From Blastomyces gilchristii SLH14081 (lineage: Eukaryota > Ascomycota > Eurotiomycetes > Onygenales > Ajellomycetaceae), in contig NW_003101673.1 in NCBI RefSeq assembly GCF_000003855.2, forward strand, positions 885,997 through 949,996: a stretch of 64,000 nucleotides of DNA. The letters run 5' to 3'. The position numbers and the translations under genes were made by a program. Positions 24,165-35,706 of the stretch are shown here, one piece after another. Under the pieces are notes generated by a model. The model did no database searches. It was not told the origin of the DNA and was given only the letters and a program-made list of their open reading frames with translations. Every line of letters begins with the position of its first letter. Positions within the stretch are counted from its first letter, which is position 1.

Positions 24165-25433
24165 ATGGCTACACCTTCGCTAGAAGCGCAGCTCCAGGCG
24201 CTGGGCATGATGAAAGGGCCCCTGCCTGCAGACCCTGTTGATCGGGCCAACGTGGAGCACTGTCTCCGTCACGGCTACGTCGTGCTTGAGAACTGCTTCA
24301 CCACGGAAGAGGCGGACGCCGCAAAGGCTCAGATCGACCGGCTAAGTGGCTCCGATCCGATCAAAGGTCGGAACGCGTTTGAAGGGCTAAATACGAATCG
24401 GATATATTCGCTATTGAACAAGTATGTACAGTACATACATGTACGGGTCTCTACCACGGCAATATCTGAAGATTGTTACTTGTTATAGGATGAGGTTAAT
24501 GTCTATTTCTTGAGACCATAGGACGAGAGCGTTCGACAAGTTCGCAATGCTCCCTCGTGTGCTCACCTTGAATGACTACTTCTTGGACACGGGGTACAAT
24601 ATCACTGCTTTTCATACCATCCAGATCAACCCCGGTGAAGCCCACCAAGGCTTGCATCACGGTACGCCCGCGAAGTTAATGACAGTCAAGGTTTGTCGAT
24701 GGCTAACGGAATCTCGAAGCTTGTAGATGACTCTTTCTGTCATGTCCCACGTCCACGTATGCCACTGGGAAGTGCGATAATTCTAGGTACGGCATTCCAA
24801 GGGGCCGCTGCGACAAAGCAGATTTCGCTGACTTTGTCCTTTGAAAGCATTCGATGAATTCACTGCCGAGAATGGCGCCACACGCATCATCCCCGGTAGT
24901 CATACTTGGGGGGCCGACCGGCGTCCAAAGTACGACGAGACTGTGCCGATGACCTGTCCCCCAGGGAGCGTCGTCTACTTCCTTGCCACAACGTGGCATT
25001 GTGGCGGACCAAACAACTCCCTTAACCCCCGAAAGAGCGCGACGGTCCAATACTGCCAGCCCTATGTGAGGAACTAACACCTCCTTACGCTGGGTAATTG
25101 TAATGACTCCGCTGACATACCGATCCCCCATAGGTCCGACCAATCGAAAACCAAATTCTTGCAGTCGACCCTCGAAGACTCACTGAGATCCCACGACGCA
25201 TTGTTGAAATGATGGGATATCAGATCCACGCACCCTTTATCGGTTACGGTGTGTTTCTCCTTATCACCTTTTATGTTCTGCTCGCTATTAACACTTCATT
25301 CCTTTGCTCAGCGGACGGCTTGAATCCTATCACTGCGGTACGTAGGATGGTAAACTGGCTTCAGGGTCCCCTGGACCCTAACCCCCCGACGTTTGCGTCC
25401 AAGGCAGAAATTTCGGGAAATGCTAAACTGTAA
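24165..25433 (+). CDS. Phytanoyl-CoA dioxygenase family protein (Fe(II)/2-oxoglutarate oxygenase)
   Basis: The PhyH family uses Fe(II), 2-oxoglutarate and O2 to hydroxylate lipid-like or secondary-metabolite substrates; the substrate here is unknown. Six exons: 24165-24421, 24522-24661, 24727-24786, 24848-25065, 25134-25248 and 25312-25433. They total 912 bp (303 aa) and close in frame, with GT-AG introns of 61-100 bp. Iron ligands are visible: an HxD within GLHHDDSFC (about residues 131-134) and a distal His in TWHCGGPN (about 203). A likely 2-oxoglutarate-binding Arg lies in NPRKSATVQY (about 214). The GATRIIPGSHTW block is characteristic of the family. ATG 24165 was chosen as the first in-frame ATG ahead of the conserved domain. 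The next genes encode an RTA1 protein and a Zn2Cys6 factor. Confidence 0.9.
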
Positions 25434-26470
25434 ATAACAACTGCGTGATAGTTAATAAGGCATTTTAAGGGGAACAGTCCGCCTGCTCTAGAAATTTTAC
25501 TTCTGCTTTCATCCTGTCCATTAAACTTATTCGTGGATTTGTTCATTTTCTCGAAATTTCCTTTCTGAAATATGCATGGACCGTTTTGCACCGGTATTAA
25601 TCCTCCGCCTGATTGTGCAGCGGACGTTGGGAAGCCAAGCACCAAGGGGAATGAATATATTTCTTGCTGCGAAAACGATCGCGATTAGAACCAGCTACTC
25701 ACAAATCACGGCCGTGGCGCCTTCATAAAGGCGAAGCGTTAATATGTGTCAGTGTGACTTTTCCCTGGCTTCCAGGAACTAATCGAACGCAGGATAAGCT
25801 GTCTCTTGCCGCCGATCGAAGTGGATTGCGCTCTGAGATATCGACACCCCATTCATCAGGGAATTCAACGGCTGGGGCTACTTTCCAATAAGCGCATGAA
25901 GTTCCAATTTTAAATTTTAGGTATTGTCCTGGCTAAGCTCCAGTTTCCAGACAACACAATAATAATATTCAAAGTCTGTAGAAAGAAACTACCGGTCCTT
26001 GATTTCGGAATATCGGTCCAGATCGACTTCGGGACTTTTAAGGTTTCGGATTGGTCCAGCTTACTAGTCCGTATTTGGTCTAGTGTCCGAACACGGCCTC
26101 GCCCGAGTTGACTCTGCCGAAAGTATTGCATGACCTATGAGTTGAAGATTCTAAAGGTGGAAATTAATCCGAACGTAGGAACTATAACCACGACCAAGTC
26201 CAGTGAGATGGCACAAGACGTACGCAATAAGAGGCGAAGTTTGGACCTGGCTCAGTTTCAAACCAGGTTGTATGACGAGTCTTGCTATTTCTGTTCCGAA
26301 TTGTTGATGCTCTATCGCAATGGCAGGCATGTCCTTTTCTGTTTATATAAAAGGGGATGATGCTACTAGATCTGTTGTTGCCGTCTCTCGTTCACTTTTC
26401 TCCCATACATATATAGAGAGTTTTGTCATACGTTATCACTTCTCCTGCGGCTCGCGAAATTTCAGACAAG
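25434..26470. other. Intergenic region between PhyH and RTA1 genes
   Basis: About 1 kb. Short open frames on both strands have no recognisable domain or coherent splice pattern. It presumably holds the PhyH 3' end and the RTA1 promoter; no specific regulatory site could be supported. Confidence 0.45.
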
Positions 26471-27588
26471 ATGGCCAATGAAGAATTTCATGACTTCTAC
26501 AAATATACCCCTTCCAAGGCTGCGGCCATAGTCTTCATTATACTCTTTTTGCCAACCACTGGCTTTCACACATTCCAACTCGTCAAAAGGAGTGTGTGGT
26601 TTTTCATCCCTGTCGTTGTTGGGGGAATCTGTGAGTGATTGATGTTGCCATTTTCGGCGTATGAGCTTTGCATGTTTGCTCATATCATTCAGTTGAGATT
26701 GTAGGATACAGCGCCCGCATCATCTCGAGTACCGAAGCGCCCTTATTCACAGATACGCCGTACATTATCCAAAACCTATTTTTACTGCTAGCTCCAGCTC
26801 TGTTTGCTGCGTCGATATACATGGAACTAGGACGCATCATTGCCATCCTCCACGGCGAAAAGTTTTCGGTAATACGAAGAACTTGGATGACCAAGATTTT
26901 TGTCACTGGTGACATCCTTTCCTTTGTTGTTCAGGGATGTGGTACGTACTATCTCTCGATACCAGCTCTTCATCGCTAGGTTCTCTTTCACAAAACGGCT
27001 CTCGGCTCGTGCGGATACATGGATCATCTAACGGCAAGCTTAGGCGGCGGAATCATGTCTAGCGGTACAAAGTCGAATCTCTCGTTAGGCCAAAAGGTGA
27101 TCATCGTTGGCCTGTGCATCCAGCTTATCTTTTTCGGCCTTTTCATCATTGTCTCGGTCATCTTTCACCGCCGGATGGCTGCTAGGCCAACGACAGCATC
27201 ACTATCTATCCAGGTTTCCTGGAGTAAATACCTCTATTCTCTTTACGCCGTCTCCGTCCTTATCATGATCCGTTCCATATTTCGGATTATTGAATACATT
27301 CAGGGCGCGGACGGCACGCTCCTGAGCCGCGAATTTTACCTCTATATTTTCGACGCCACGCTAATGTGGATTCTTATGATGGTGCTGAACGTCATGCACC
27401 CGGGTGTGATTTCCGAGTTGTTGAAGGGAGATTCTCGGCTGAAATCCGTTGGCATGGATATGCACCCTGAGGAGCTTGGGCTTGCCGGAACTCATGGTAA
27501 TAATCCGAACTCAATGAGGAAACAAAGGCCCAGTTTCGCGGAGACAACATATGCGAGGCATGCTATCGCAACGAGGGGCCTAGCTTGA
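26471..27588 (+). CDS. RTA1-like multispan membrane protein
   Basis: The RTA1/RTM1 family are fungal plasma-membrane proteins with about seven spans, linked to sphingolipid-precursor or drug tolerance (yeast RTA1, RSB1). Three exons (26471-26630, 26693-26941, 27044-27588) give 954 bp (317 aa) in frame; introns are 62 and 102 bp. Family landmarks include GGIFEIVGYSARI across the first splice junction, YIIQNLFLLLAPALFAASIYMELGR, ILSFVVQGCGGGIM across the second junction, and IRSIFRIIEYIQGADGTLLSREFYLYIFDA, with HPG in the last span. The hydrophilic C-tail is short. The start ATG follows a TATA-like stretch near 26345-26350. Possible alternative: another RTA1 paralogue with a different substrate; the sequence alone cannot distinguish them. 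Confidence 0.92.
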
Positions 27589-27651
27589 GCGATGCGTGTA
27601 CTCGGAACAACAGAAGCGCTGCTGTATCACGATTTTCCTTTGGTCATCTGG

Positions 27652-27767
27652 AAGCTGGGGGGTTTTGGAGGCTTCTATTGACGCGGGTTTTCTCGTACTT
27701 TGTATGTTAAAGCTGGGGGGTTTTGGAGGCTTCTATTGACGCGGGTTTTCTCGTACTTGGTATGTTA
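27652..27767. repeat. 58-bp tandem duplication downstream of RTA1 gene
   Basis: A unit beginning AAGCTGGGGGGTTTTGGAGG occurs twice in direct tandem (starts at 27652 and 27710) with one or two differences near the end of the unit. It lies in the likely 3' untranslated region or just beyond it. Confidence 0.9.
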
Positions 27768-28011
27768 CCGTTCATTCGCGCTTATCATGGATTTTGTTCC
27801 TTTGGGCATATTTCTCTATTAGCATTTTGTTCAGATATAGATAGATAAACAATACTTTATACTTGACCCTTTTATCGCTTCACGCGTGTCATTGAATACT
27901 AGAGTTCGCTTGTTCTGAATAGTTCCGTCCGCAAACTGTCTCGTGATGAGCAAAGTAGGGAATAGGGCATGAGGCGCTCTACGCACCAGAATAAAAATTC
28001 ATTGCAATATT

Positions 28012-29440
28012 TCATATACTAAGTAAATCCCAATCCGCAGCGTCTAAATCTATGCTTCGCATTTCCACACCAATTGCTCTCATCGGCCAAGCTATTGCAT
28101 GCCTCCAGCGCAGGTCTAGACTTCTAAAAACGGCATCAATAACTTGCTCGCTCCAACCGTCTGCCCACCACCGTGTTGGCGCTCGATGGAGCAAAACACA
28201 AAAGTGCGCCAAAAGTACCAGGGCTGTTGGATCTCGCCGCCTCAAGGACTGCTGAATCTGTTTGGAAAATATGATGGGGAATCGTAGAGCCATCGACCAG
28301 TCTTTGCGTTTCGTTTCCGCCATGACGAATGAGTCCCAGAGCTGCTTGATGGCGACTTGATAAGTCTCATTGATCGTTCCGTCGCTACCTCGAATGGTAG
28401 TCACACTCTGACAGAATTGCTCCATGAGTTCTAGTCCCATGGCAATGTCTGGAGGGAGGTACTGACGGTCTGTAATCGCTGGCCCACGTTGAAGGAGCAG
28501 AGCGAGAGGGCCATCTGAAAGTGAGTCCCACGACGATCGTATAGTCTCCATGGCTGTTCTTAGAAGGGTAAACACGTCCAGCAACTCGCCAATCGGATCT
28601 TCCATCCTTCCATTGTCGGCCGAGAATTTTGACGAGCCGAAGGCGAAGTAGATTGTCAAATTAGAGAAAGCAAATACGGCGCTGCTATTAGACTTGGTCA
28701 TTCGCGGCACCGTCGAGCGAAATGCAACCACCGCATCATGGTACTGTGTGCGCGCCAATTCCTTGTATGAAGACCCACTCCCATGATCAGAAGTCTCGCG
28801 AAGATGACTGATATGTAGCGCGGATATGGCGAGGATGACATGCATGAGGAACTGGTACGATTGCGCCTCGCGAGGAACAGCTACCTGCCAAATGGACCTG
28901 TACACTTCGTAGTCGGCGAAAACAGCAAATGCAGTAGTAGCATAATGATGCATTAACTCGAGCTCCTGTAATGGCGTGGTTCCATTGTGTGCTAAGCGGG
29001 TAGGAGGAATAAGGGGGGGGCGGGAAGACGGGAGCAAGTTGTTCTTTTGCACTTCATTCGACGGTTGGGCAGGCTGAGGGTTACTATATCGAGATGGTAT
29101 GAAGCTAGATGGTTGACCCCATTGCAACTGATAGCTGCAGTTCACTTTGCGATACTTGCAGTTGCGGCAACACGGTGCTTGTTCGTCACACTTCAACGAG
29201 GGCAAGTCAACATCGCTGGTACAGAGCTTGCTTTGCGAAAAGAGACAGAGAGAAAGGATCCTTAGGAAGAAAGGAAAAGAAAAGGACCATCCGGATGTTA
29301 CGCCCTGCAGGTGCGGCATAGGATATTTAGAGAGCTCTACGAAACCTTAGAAGGCCTACCTTCACTTTTCTTGCTTTGCATTGTTGGCAGCCGTTGCGCG
29401 ACTTCTTTGGGATCTTTCGCACGACCTGAGCATGGGACAT
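28012..29440 (-). CDS. Zn2Cys6 fungal transcription factor
   Basis: A Gal4-type zinc binuclear cluster regulator expected to act in the nucleus. Two exons (29440-29360 and 29190-28012) separated by a 169-bp GT-AG intron give 1260 bp (419 aa). The cluster is split by the intron right after the first two cysteines: C18-x2-C21-x6-C28 and then C35 (or C34), C38 and C45, within NGCQQCKARKVKCDEQAP. Starting at an internal ATG in the second exon would lose half of the cluster, so 29440 is the better start. The rest resembles the C-terminal regions of small Zn2Cys6 factors of the sterol-uptake-regulator type (QELELMHHY...TTAFAVFADYEVYR). It sits next to, and converges on, the RTA1 gene. A link to RTA1 and PhyH is possible but unproven. 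Confidence 0.9.
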
Positions 29441-30340
29441 TTGCTTCGCTTCTTTGGGTTCCGTGTTCTGTAGTTACAGAGAACGGCGAGATATGGGAAA
29501 TGAAGAATTCGATAAGGAAAGAATCTCGCTGCCACGCGTCTGAATGTGATGGATGGTGAATCTTCAGGCTGCCAAAATAAATAACTTGCTCGGGTTTGTT
29601 AACCCTGACGCTACGCTACTAGCACTACCAAACCAATCAGCGACAGTTAAATAACTAAATGACTAGTTACTCGTTCCCTCAGGCTTGAGGCTTGTTCATG
29701 GTTTCGATTGACAGTCGAGTCGGCGAGCCGGAATACATTACACATTGGGAGTCAATGTGTGTTGCTGTATCGCTGGCTACGCCATGTTAAAAGTAAACAC
29801 AAGAACAGGAAATGAAATTATCTTATCTCTCAAAACATGGACAATGTTGAAAGGCAAGAAGAAACGGCCCATGAGTAGTAGATCCTGCTGTCATTCAGAG
29901 AGCATGCATGGCCATACAATGTGAAGATGGACAAAGCAGCTAGCTATTCTGGCAGGAGGGCCACCATTTTTGAAAATTGCTCAATCCCAGATTTTGTCGA
30001 AGTATCTCAACCCATCGACATCATCCAGCAACCTTCAATCAGGATATATTTTGCAACAACGCATTCCAGATTTCCCAACGCTTATGATTCCCCTTTGGGT
30101 ATTCCCTTTTGTGTTCCCAATGGCAATTCATACACCTGCTCCAAGCGAGTGGGAATCTCCATATACACCAAGCACCCTCTGTACATCGTCACATAACCTT
30201 TCTGAATGCCGCGAAACCGCTTTCACTTCAGCAGCAGCTGTCGGGTGATTGTCCAGGCAATGGTCTGCTAATGAGTGAAAACTCGGAATTACAAATGTGT
30301 TGAAGAATATCTACCAACAGCTTTGAATCTACGCTTTAAG

Positions 30341-30365
30341 TGGTGTGGTGTGGTGTGGTGTGGTG
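30341..30365. repeat. (TGGTG)5 microsatellite
   Basis: Five tandem copies of the pentamer TGGTG lie in non-coding sequence. Confidence 0.9.
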
Positions 30366-31814
30366 CTTCTATTCTCTTTCCCGCAAGCGCCAAAGGGTCA
30401 CCTCAAAAAGGTTGCAGCAAGTAGATCAAGTCAGCAGCCCCAGCTCCTCTTATGTTTGCTAAACCCCCTATTATTCAAAGGTAATAATGCTGTTCGGTCA
30501 TGGTGGCAACGGCAATTGTCGATTTCTTCCCCCGTCTAGTATTGTATCGCACACGGAGAAAATTGAATTATTTCCGTCAAGACAATGGGCGGGGGGGGGT
30601 GAGCGTCTTTGGAAGGGGGTTGCGCGCGAGTTCGGACGATTAGTTACATGGACCTGGACGGATTGTAGTAGGGGCTCGGCCTCTGGACGCAGGGTTAAGG
30701 TAAGCTGCCGTGAGCGCAAAGGATTATGGGATGTCGAATACCAGGTATAAAACGTCGCTGTCCTCATCCTGTTTTTGCCTCCAAGATTATATATATATAT
30801 AGGTTAGGCCTGGAAGCGAAACAATGGCTTAACAGAAAAGCCTGCACGGTACAGCGCTCGAGTCAATTGTCAGTCGAATCTATTGAAGCGAAATGGCTGT
30901 TGAAAATTGAAATAAAAAAAAGAAAAAAGCCCTGGTCATCTCGGACAATGCGTATGTCGGGGGCAGACTGCTCAAACAGGTCGAGGATGGTAGTAAAACT
31001 CTGACACGGGTTGGGACTTTTTTTGGAGAGGGGGGGGGGGGGGGGAGGAAGTTCAAGGAGTCAGGGGCCAAGGGGAGCCAGGAGTCAACAAAGAGATATA
31101 TATTATGATTGGGCCAGGAAGGGACACCACCAGGCCCGAGCTTATGTGGTGGGGATGCAAGATGACAATTCCCACATATTGGTAACTGTTGTCTGCATCT
31201 GCGTGCGGCAGCTTTTTTCCCTCCATTCTTCATTCTTTCGGGATCCACGGGGGGGGGGGGGGGGAAGAGTCATCGCGCATGGGCCTCGTGCTGCAGCCGG
31301 GAGGGGATACAGACATGCAGACATGCAGACATACAGATATACAGCCAGGCGGGGCGTATCCGAGCCGGGTGGGTGGAGATCCAGAGGGAAGAGAACCCAT
31401 GGGCCAACATCAAAAGGAAAACAGCGCGGGCAGCACGGGGAAAACGTGGGAGGAGGGCGCTTTTCTACTGAAGTTTGTCTTCCAAAAGGTGAGACGGGAA
31501 TAAGCAATTCTTAGTAGTCCGGTCAAGCATTGTGCAGGAAAAGAGAGCGAACGGACTGAAACCGTGCAGGGGATAACGGCAGTCATTGGATCCATAGAGT
31601 CAGTCAGCCAAGGATGTATGTGTGGGTGTGTGTGTGTGTCTCCCGGTTGCCAGCTCCCACAGTCTCGAGTAGCTGAGCTATATCTATCTCTCCTCTCCAA
31701 GCTATCTGGCTTGTCCAATAATGTTCAAGTGGGTAATACGCGAGCGAAGGCGCTTGGACAAGAATCGTGGTCATATGAATTTCTTCTTCAAATCAAACTC
31801 CAAACCAAACTCCT

Positions 31815-31937
31815 GAAGAAGAAGAAGAAGAAGAAGAAGAAGAAGAAGAAGAAGAAGAAGAAGACGGGAAATGAAGAAATGAAGAAATGAAGAAATGAAG
31901 AAATGAAGAAATCAAGAAATCAAGAAATCAAGAAATG
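31815..31937. repeat. (GAA)n followed by ATGAAGAA-type repeats
   Basis: An uninterrupted GAA tract (about 31815-31863) passes into an 8-bp unit repeat, ATGAAGAA then ATCAAGAA, up to about 31937. It is a purine-only strand of about 120 bp. Confidence 0.9.
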
Positions 31938-32211
31938 TTTCTATAGATATGCACGTTAAATAGAAACCTTGGATGTTAAAAAGAAATACTGAGTGAGTGA
32001 ATAGAAATACTGAGTGAGTGAATAATGTGTATATTCTTGCAGTCAACAGCAGAAGCATGAACTCAATACACAGTAAGCCGTGATCACATATTCCTGAATG
32101 AATGTGATACACACATACAACACACATACAACACACACACACAAAATCAGTTGCTTATCGTCTTCGTACACACGTCCGCCCACGTGGAGGTGTTTCACAT
32201 CTGCTCCAATT

Positions 32212-32229
32212 GGGGGGGGGGGGGGGGGG
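32212..32229. repeat. 18-base G run
   Basis: One of three G runs of 16-18 bases on the plus strand; the other two are at 31030-31045 and 31249-31264. Confidence 0.9.
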
Positions 32230-32344
32230 AGGTTGATTTCCGGTTCGGCAGCAAGAATCAGAATGGACAATTTGGCGATGCAGCAGGGCGGTTGTTCAGT
32301 AAAAGTTGCATCTCCAGTCCCAGGTGAATATGAATAAAAAAAGG

Positions 32345-32369
32345 AAAAAAAAAAAAAAAAAAAAAAAAA
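32345..32369. repeat. About 24-base A run
   Basis: An A homopolymer at about 32345-32369, preceded by further A-rich sequence. Confidence 0.85.
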
Positions 32370-33021
32370 GATTCCATCATTCCTCCCCCTCTTCTGCCTC
32401 CACTCCGCCACCACAAACCACCGACAACCGACAAGACTTTGCTTTCTTTGGAATGTGGGATCAACCGATTAGATAAGATGTCGAAGGGGGCAAAGAGGGA
32501 GGAAGGGAGCAGGAGGGATGGACGAGGGAAGGAAGGAGAGGAGGTTGAGATAAACTCGGCGCGAGGTTAGAGAACGTGCTGAAGGGCGCCGCGGTGATTG
32601 GCGGGAACCACGCAGGGCCAGCCCGTGGTTTCCCCCCACTAGTTAGTTAGTTATTAGTTACCTTACTCGGCCCCAGTGGCTCGTTCGGTGCTAGTCTGGT
32701 CTAGTCTAGTAACTAACTAGTTAAGTTAACTTAGTTAATAATAATAATAATAATAATAGTCATAATAGTCTGGCATTGGATGCTTGGATAAGCGATAAGA
32801 AGCTTGCTGGCTTTGGTTCAAGCCTGGTTGCGCCATTCCCTTGGCTCGAGTTAGGGCTAATTGCCTCTTTGGGACACCTCTGACGAGGGGGGGGCATTTG
32901 CTCGGGCTCGGGCTCCAGGAGTCCAGGAAGAACGAAATCCAGCGAAATCCAGCGAAATCCAGAACTATGGAGTGCTAAGTTTGGGGGAAGGAAGAGGAGA
33001 GGAACCGGGGCTTTTTGCTTT

Positions 33022-33029
<8 letters not shown>

Positions 33030-33056
<27 letters not shown>
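33030..33056. repeat. 27-base T run followed by a G run
   Basis: 27 T in a row, closely followed by nine G at 33060-33068. Confidence 0.9.
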
Positions 33057-33308
33057 CAAGGGGGGGGGAGGGGGTTTGTTAGAAGAGGGTTGGTTGTTTG
33101 TCTAGCATGTTGCCGAGTGGTTGGCTGTCAGCTGCCGACAATTCTTCTTCCCCCTTCATGTCTTTTTTCTTTTTTTTTTTCTTTCCCATCTATGGTGACA
33201 CTCGCTGCTTGGGTTTGCCAGGGCTGACAGAGCCATAGTTACATCTTGCGCCGTGGGAAGGGTACCAACGAATCCTATATCTATCTATATATCTATCTCT
33301 ATATCTTT

Positions 33309-33335
33309 CCTCCTCCTCCTCCTCCTCCTCCTCCT
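33309..33335. repeat. (CTC)n tract in the leader of the PHO89-like gene
   Basis: Tandem CTC triplets lie within a broader pyrimidine-rich stretch (33300-33435), some 270 bp ahead of the ATG. Pyrimidine-rich blocks are common just upstream of transcription starts in filamentous fungi, so this may mark the core promoter; that is inference. Confidence 0.6.
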
Positions 33336-33607
33336 TCTCCCTCTTCCTTTTTTCCATCTCAACCTCAATCTCAACTTTACATCACATCACATCACCCACC
33401 GCAATTCCCCTTCCCTCCACTCCCCTCTCTTCCCCTCGCTTTCGTCTAGCTTAGGGCTAATCCTGCCAAGCTGGGCCGTGCTCTTTTCTATCTCCTCCCC
33501 CCGTCTGGGTTACTTACTTGACTGATCGAGTAACTTTGATATAAATAGAAAATAAAAAAAATAAAAATAAAAAAGAGGACTGCTCCCTCCCCCAACCAAC
33601 TCTAGCC

Positions 33608-35323
33608 ATGCCCGTCCTCACTCAGTATGACTGGATTCTCGCGATCATCTCTATCGCTTTCTGCGGCTCCTCCTTTGGAAACGGTGCCAACGATGTTGCC
33701 AATTCCTACGCGACCTCCGTCGCTGCAAGAACCCTCACCATGCCTCAGGTCGGTTTCCTCTCCATGATCACGGAGTTCGTCGGTGCCGTGGCCTTGGGTT
33801 CCCGTGTCACCAAAACCATCAAGAGCGGTATCATCGATATCAACCGGTTCAAGCCAAATCCCGGCACCATGATGCTTGCCATGGGCTGCGCTGAAGTTGG
33901 CTCTGCTACCTGGTTGCTCGTCGCCACCAGACTCGGTTTCCCCGTCTCAACTACCCAGACCGTTGTCGGTGCCCTTGTCGGCGTTGGTATCGCTTCCCAG
34001 GCCAGCGTCAAATGGGCCTGGGACAGCGGCAGTGTTTCTCAGATCGCTGCCTCTTGGGCCATTGCTCCCGCCATTGCCGCCGCTTTCTCTGCCATCATCT
34101 TCGGCACCATCAAGTACTCCGTCCTCGAACGCCGTGATCCATTGAAGTGGGCCATGCGTATGATTCCCTACTATCTCGCCTTCACTGCCGCCATTCTTGC
34201 TCTTTTCATCATCGTCGAGCTGCCCGGTGGCAAGTCCTATGAGGAGTTTGGTGTCGGGAGGATGTGCGGCATTGTCCTCGGGGTCTTCTTCGGTTGCCTG
34301 GCTATCGCCTACGGTTTCTTCATCCCTTACTTCCACCGCCGCCTTGTTGTTGGAGATGCCCGCATCAAGTTCTACCATATTCCCCTGGGCCCAACCCTCT
34401 GGCGCGATGATCCTTGGCTCTATTTCCCTGGCGCGGCTGATGGTGAGGTCGTCATTGACTATTACAAGAGCGCCCACACCGCTGCTCCATCCGCCAACAA
34501 TAATAACAAAAACGACGCTTCCGACCCAGATGCCATCAAGCCCGCCTCCAATGACAAGGGGTCAGACTCTCCCGACCCGTCTACCCTCGAGAAGGGCCTT
34601 GAGCATAACACTGCCGCTCTCCAGAGCAAGCAATTCCTCGAACCGGAAGAGCGCTGGCTCGCACCAACAAGACACCTCCCTGTCTACAGCCCAACACGCC
34701 TCTGGTCCTGGGTCAAATATTTCTTCCTCCAGGGCGTCTCCCGTGACTGCGTCTCCCACTCCTCCGAGCTCCTTGCTGCAACCCACGCCCGCGCCAAGCG
34801 CTACGATAACAGAGTCGAACATCTCTGGACATATGCCCAGGTTGCCAGTGCCATGATCATGTCCATCGCTCACGGTTCTAACGATGTTGCCAACGCGGTC
34901 GGCCCCTGGGTCGGTGCCTACGACACCTACATCACCGGCGTGGTCTCGAAAGAAACCAACACCCCGGTCTGGATCCTGATCGTCGCCGGTTTCCTCCTCG
35001 GCGCCGGATTCTGGTTCTTCGGTTATCACATCATCCGCGCCCTGGGTAACAAGATCACCCAGTTGTCCCCTACTCGTGGTTTCTCCATGGAGCTTGGTGC
35101 TGCCGTCACTGTTCTGATGGCCTCTCGTCTTGGTCTTCCCGTCAGTACCACCCAGTGTCTCACGGGTGCCACTATGGGTACCGCTCTGATGAATTATGAT
35201 CTCGGTGCCGTCAACTGGAGACAGCTAGGATATATTGTGTGCGGATGGATCATGACTCTCCCGACCGCTGGGTTGATATCCGGTCTGTTGATGGTGATGG
35301 CTCTCAATACCCCTCACCTGTAG
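33608..35323 (+). CDS. PHO89-type Na+/phosphate symporter (PiT family)
   Basis: This is a plasma-membrane, cation-coupled inorganic phosphate permease of the PiT family (yeast Pho89, Neurospora PHO-4), expected to import phosphate, usually with Na+. It is a single exon of 571 aa, close to yeast Pho89 (574 aa). Both copies of the PiT signature are present: GNGANDVANS at residues 24-33 and HGSNDVANAV at about 421-430. Each half also carries the GLPVSTTQ-type motif (LGFPVSTTQT near 115 and LGLPVSTTQC near 510). The long hydrophilic loop between them (about residues 270-390, rich in Asn, Asp, Ser and Lys) is the usual cytoplasmic loop. ATG 33608 lies directly ahead of the first span. The family is normally induced by phosphate starvation, but I could not pick out a reliable binding site. 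Confidence 0.96.
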   Translation: MPVLTQYDWILAIISIAFCGSSFGNGANDVANSYATSVAARTLTMPQVGFLSMITEFVGAVALGSRVTKTIKSGIIDINRFKPNPGTMMLAMGCAEVGSATWLLVATRLGFPVSTTQTVVGALVGVGIASQASVKWAWDSGSVSQIAASWAIAPAIAAAFSAIIFGTIKYSVLERRDPLKWAMRMIPYYLAFTAAILALFIIVELPGGKSYEEFGVGRMCGIVLGVFFGCLAIAYGFFIPYFHRRLVVGDARIKFYHIPLGPTLWRDDPWLYFPGAADGEVVIDYYKSAHTAAPSANNNNKNDASDPDAIKPASNDKGSDSPDPSTLEKGLEHNTAALQSKQFLEPEERWLAPTRHLPVYSPTRLWSWVKYFFLQGVSRDCVSHSSELLAATHARAKRYDNRVEHLWTYAQVASAMIMSIAHGSNDVANAVGPWVGAYDTYITGVVSKETNTPVWILIVAGFLLGAGFWFFGYHIIRALGNKITQLSPTRGFSMELGAAVTVLMASRLGLPVSTTQCLTGATMGTALMNYDLGAVNWRQLGYIVCGWIMTLPTAGLISGLLMVMALNTPHL

Positions 35324-35668
35324 ACGTTTTTAGAATGATATGTTTGTTTATAAATGCATTTTGTCAGCGGGTTCTTTTTTCTTTATTTTTTTTTTTCAGC
35401 GTCTTAATTCTCATTTTTTGATTTCTTTTCTTTTATCTCCGTCTTCCTTATTTCTCCCTCTCTTGATAGCATATATATATATATATATATATGTTTCTCA
35501 ACATCGCTTGACTTCCGTGCCTCCCTCGACGTTACCCACTTCAACGCATCTTCTTAGGACGTAGATTTATCTTTCACCGACATGCCCCCTTCTCTCTCAC
35601 GCGCATCAAGCCTTCCTACCTACCTACCTCACTCAACTACCACACTTCCTCGATCCCATCTAGTCGCT

Positions 35669-35706
<38 letters not shown>

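Larger units (their letters stand above)
29441..33607. other. 4-kb non-coding region upstream of PHO89-like gene
   Basis: I recognise no gene here. The region is full of simple sequence: long G runs on the plus strand, A and T runs, GAA repeats and CTC repeats. Frames crossing these runs are artefacts of low complexity. A long regulated promoter or an untranslated transcript for the phosphate symporter is possible. Confidence 0.5.

Noticed and set aside
29921..32464. Several frames of 80-170 codons between the Zn2Cys6 gene and the phosphate symporter
   Set aside because: They overlap on both strands, cross G, A and GAA runs, and show no domain.
33745..35029. Long antisense and shifted frames within the phosphate symporter gene
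   Set aside because: Shadows of a GC-biased, intact 571-codon gene.
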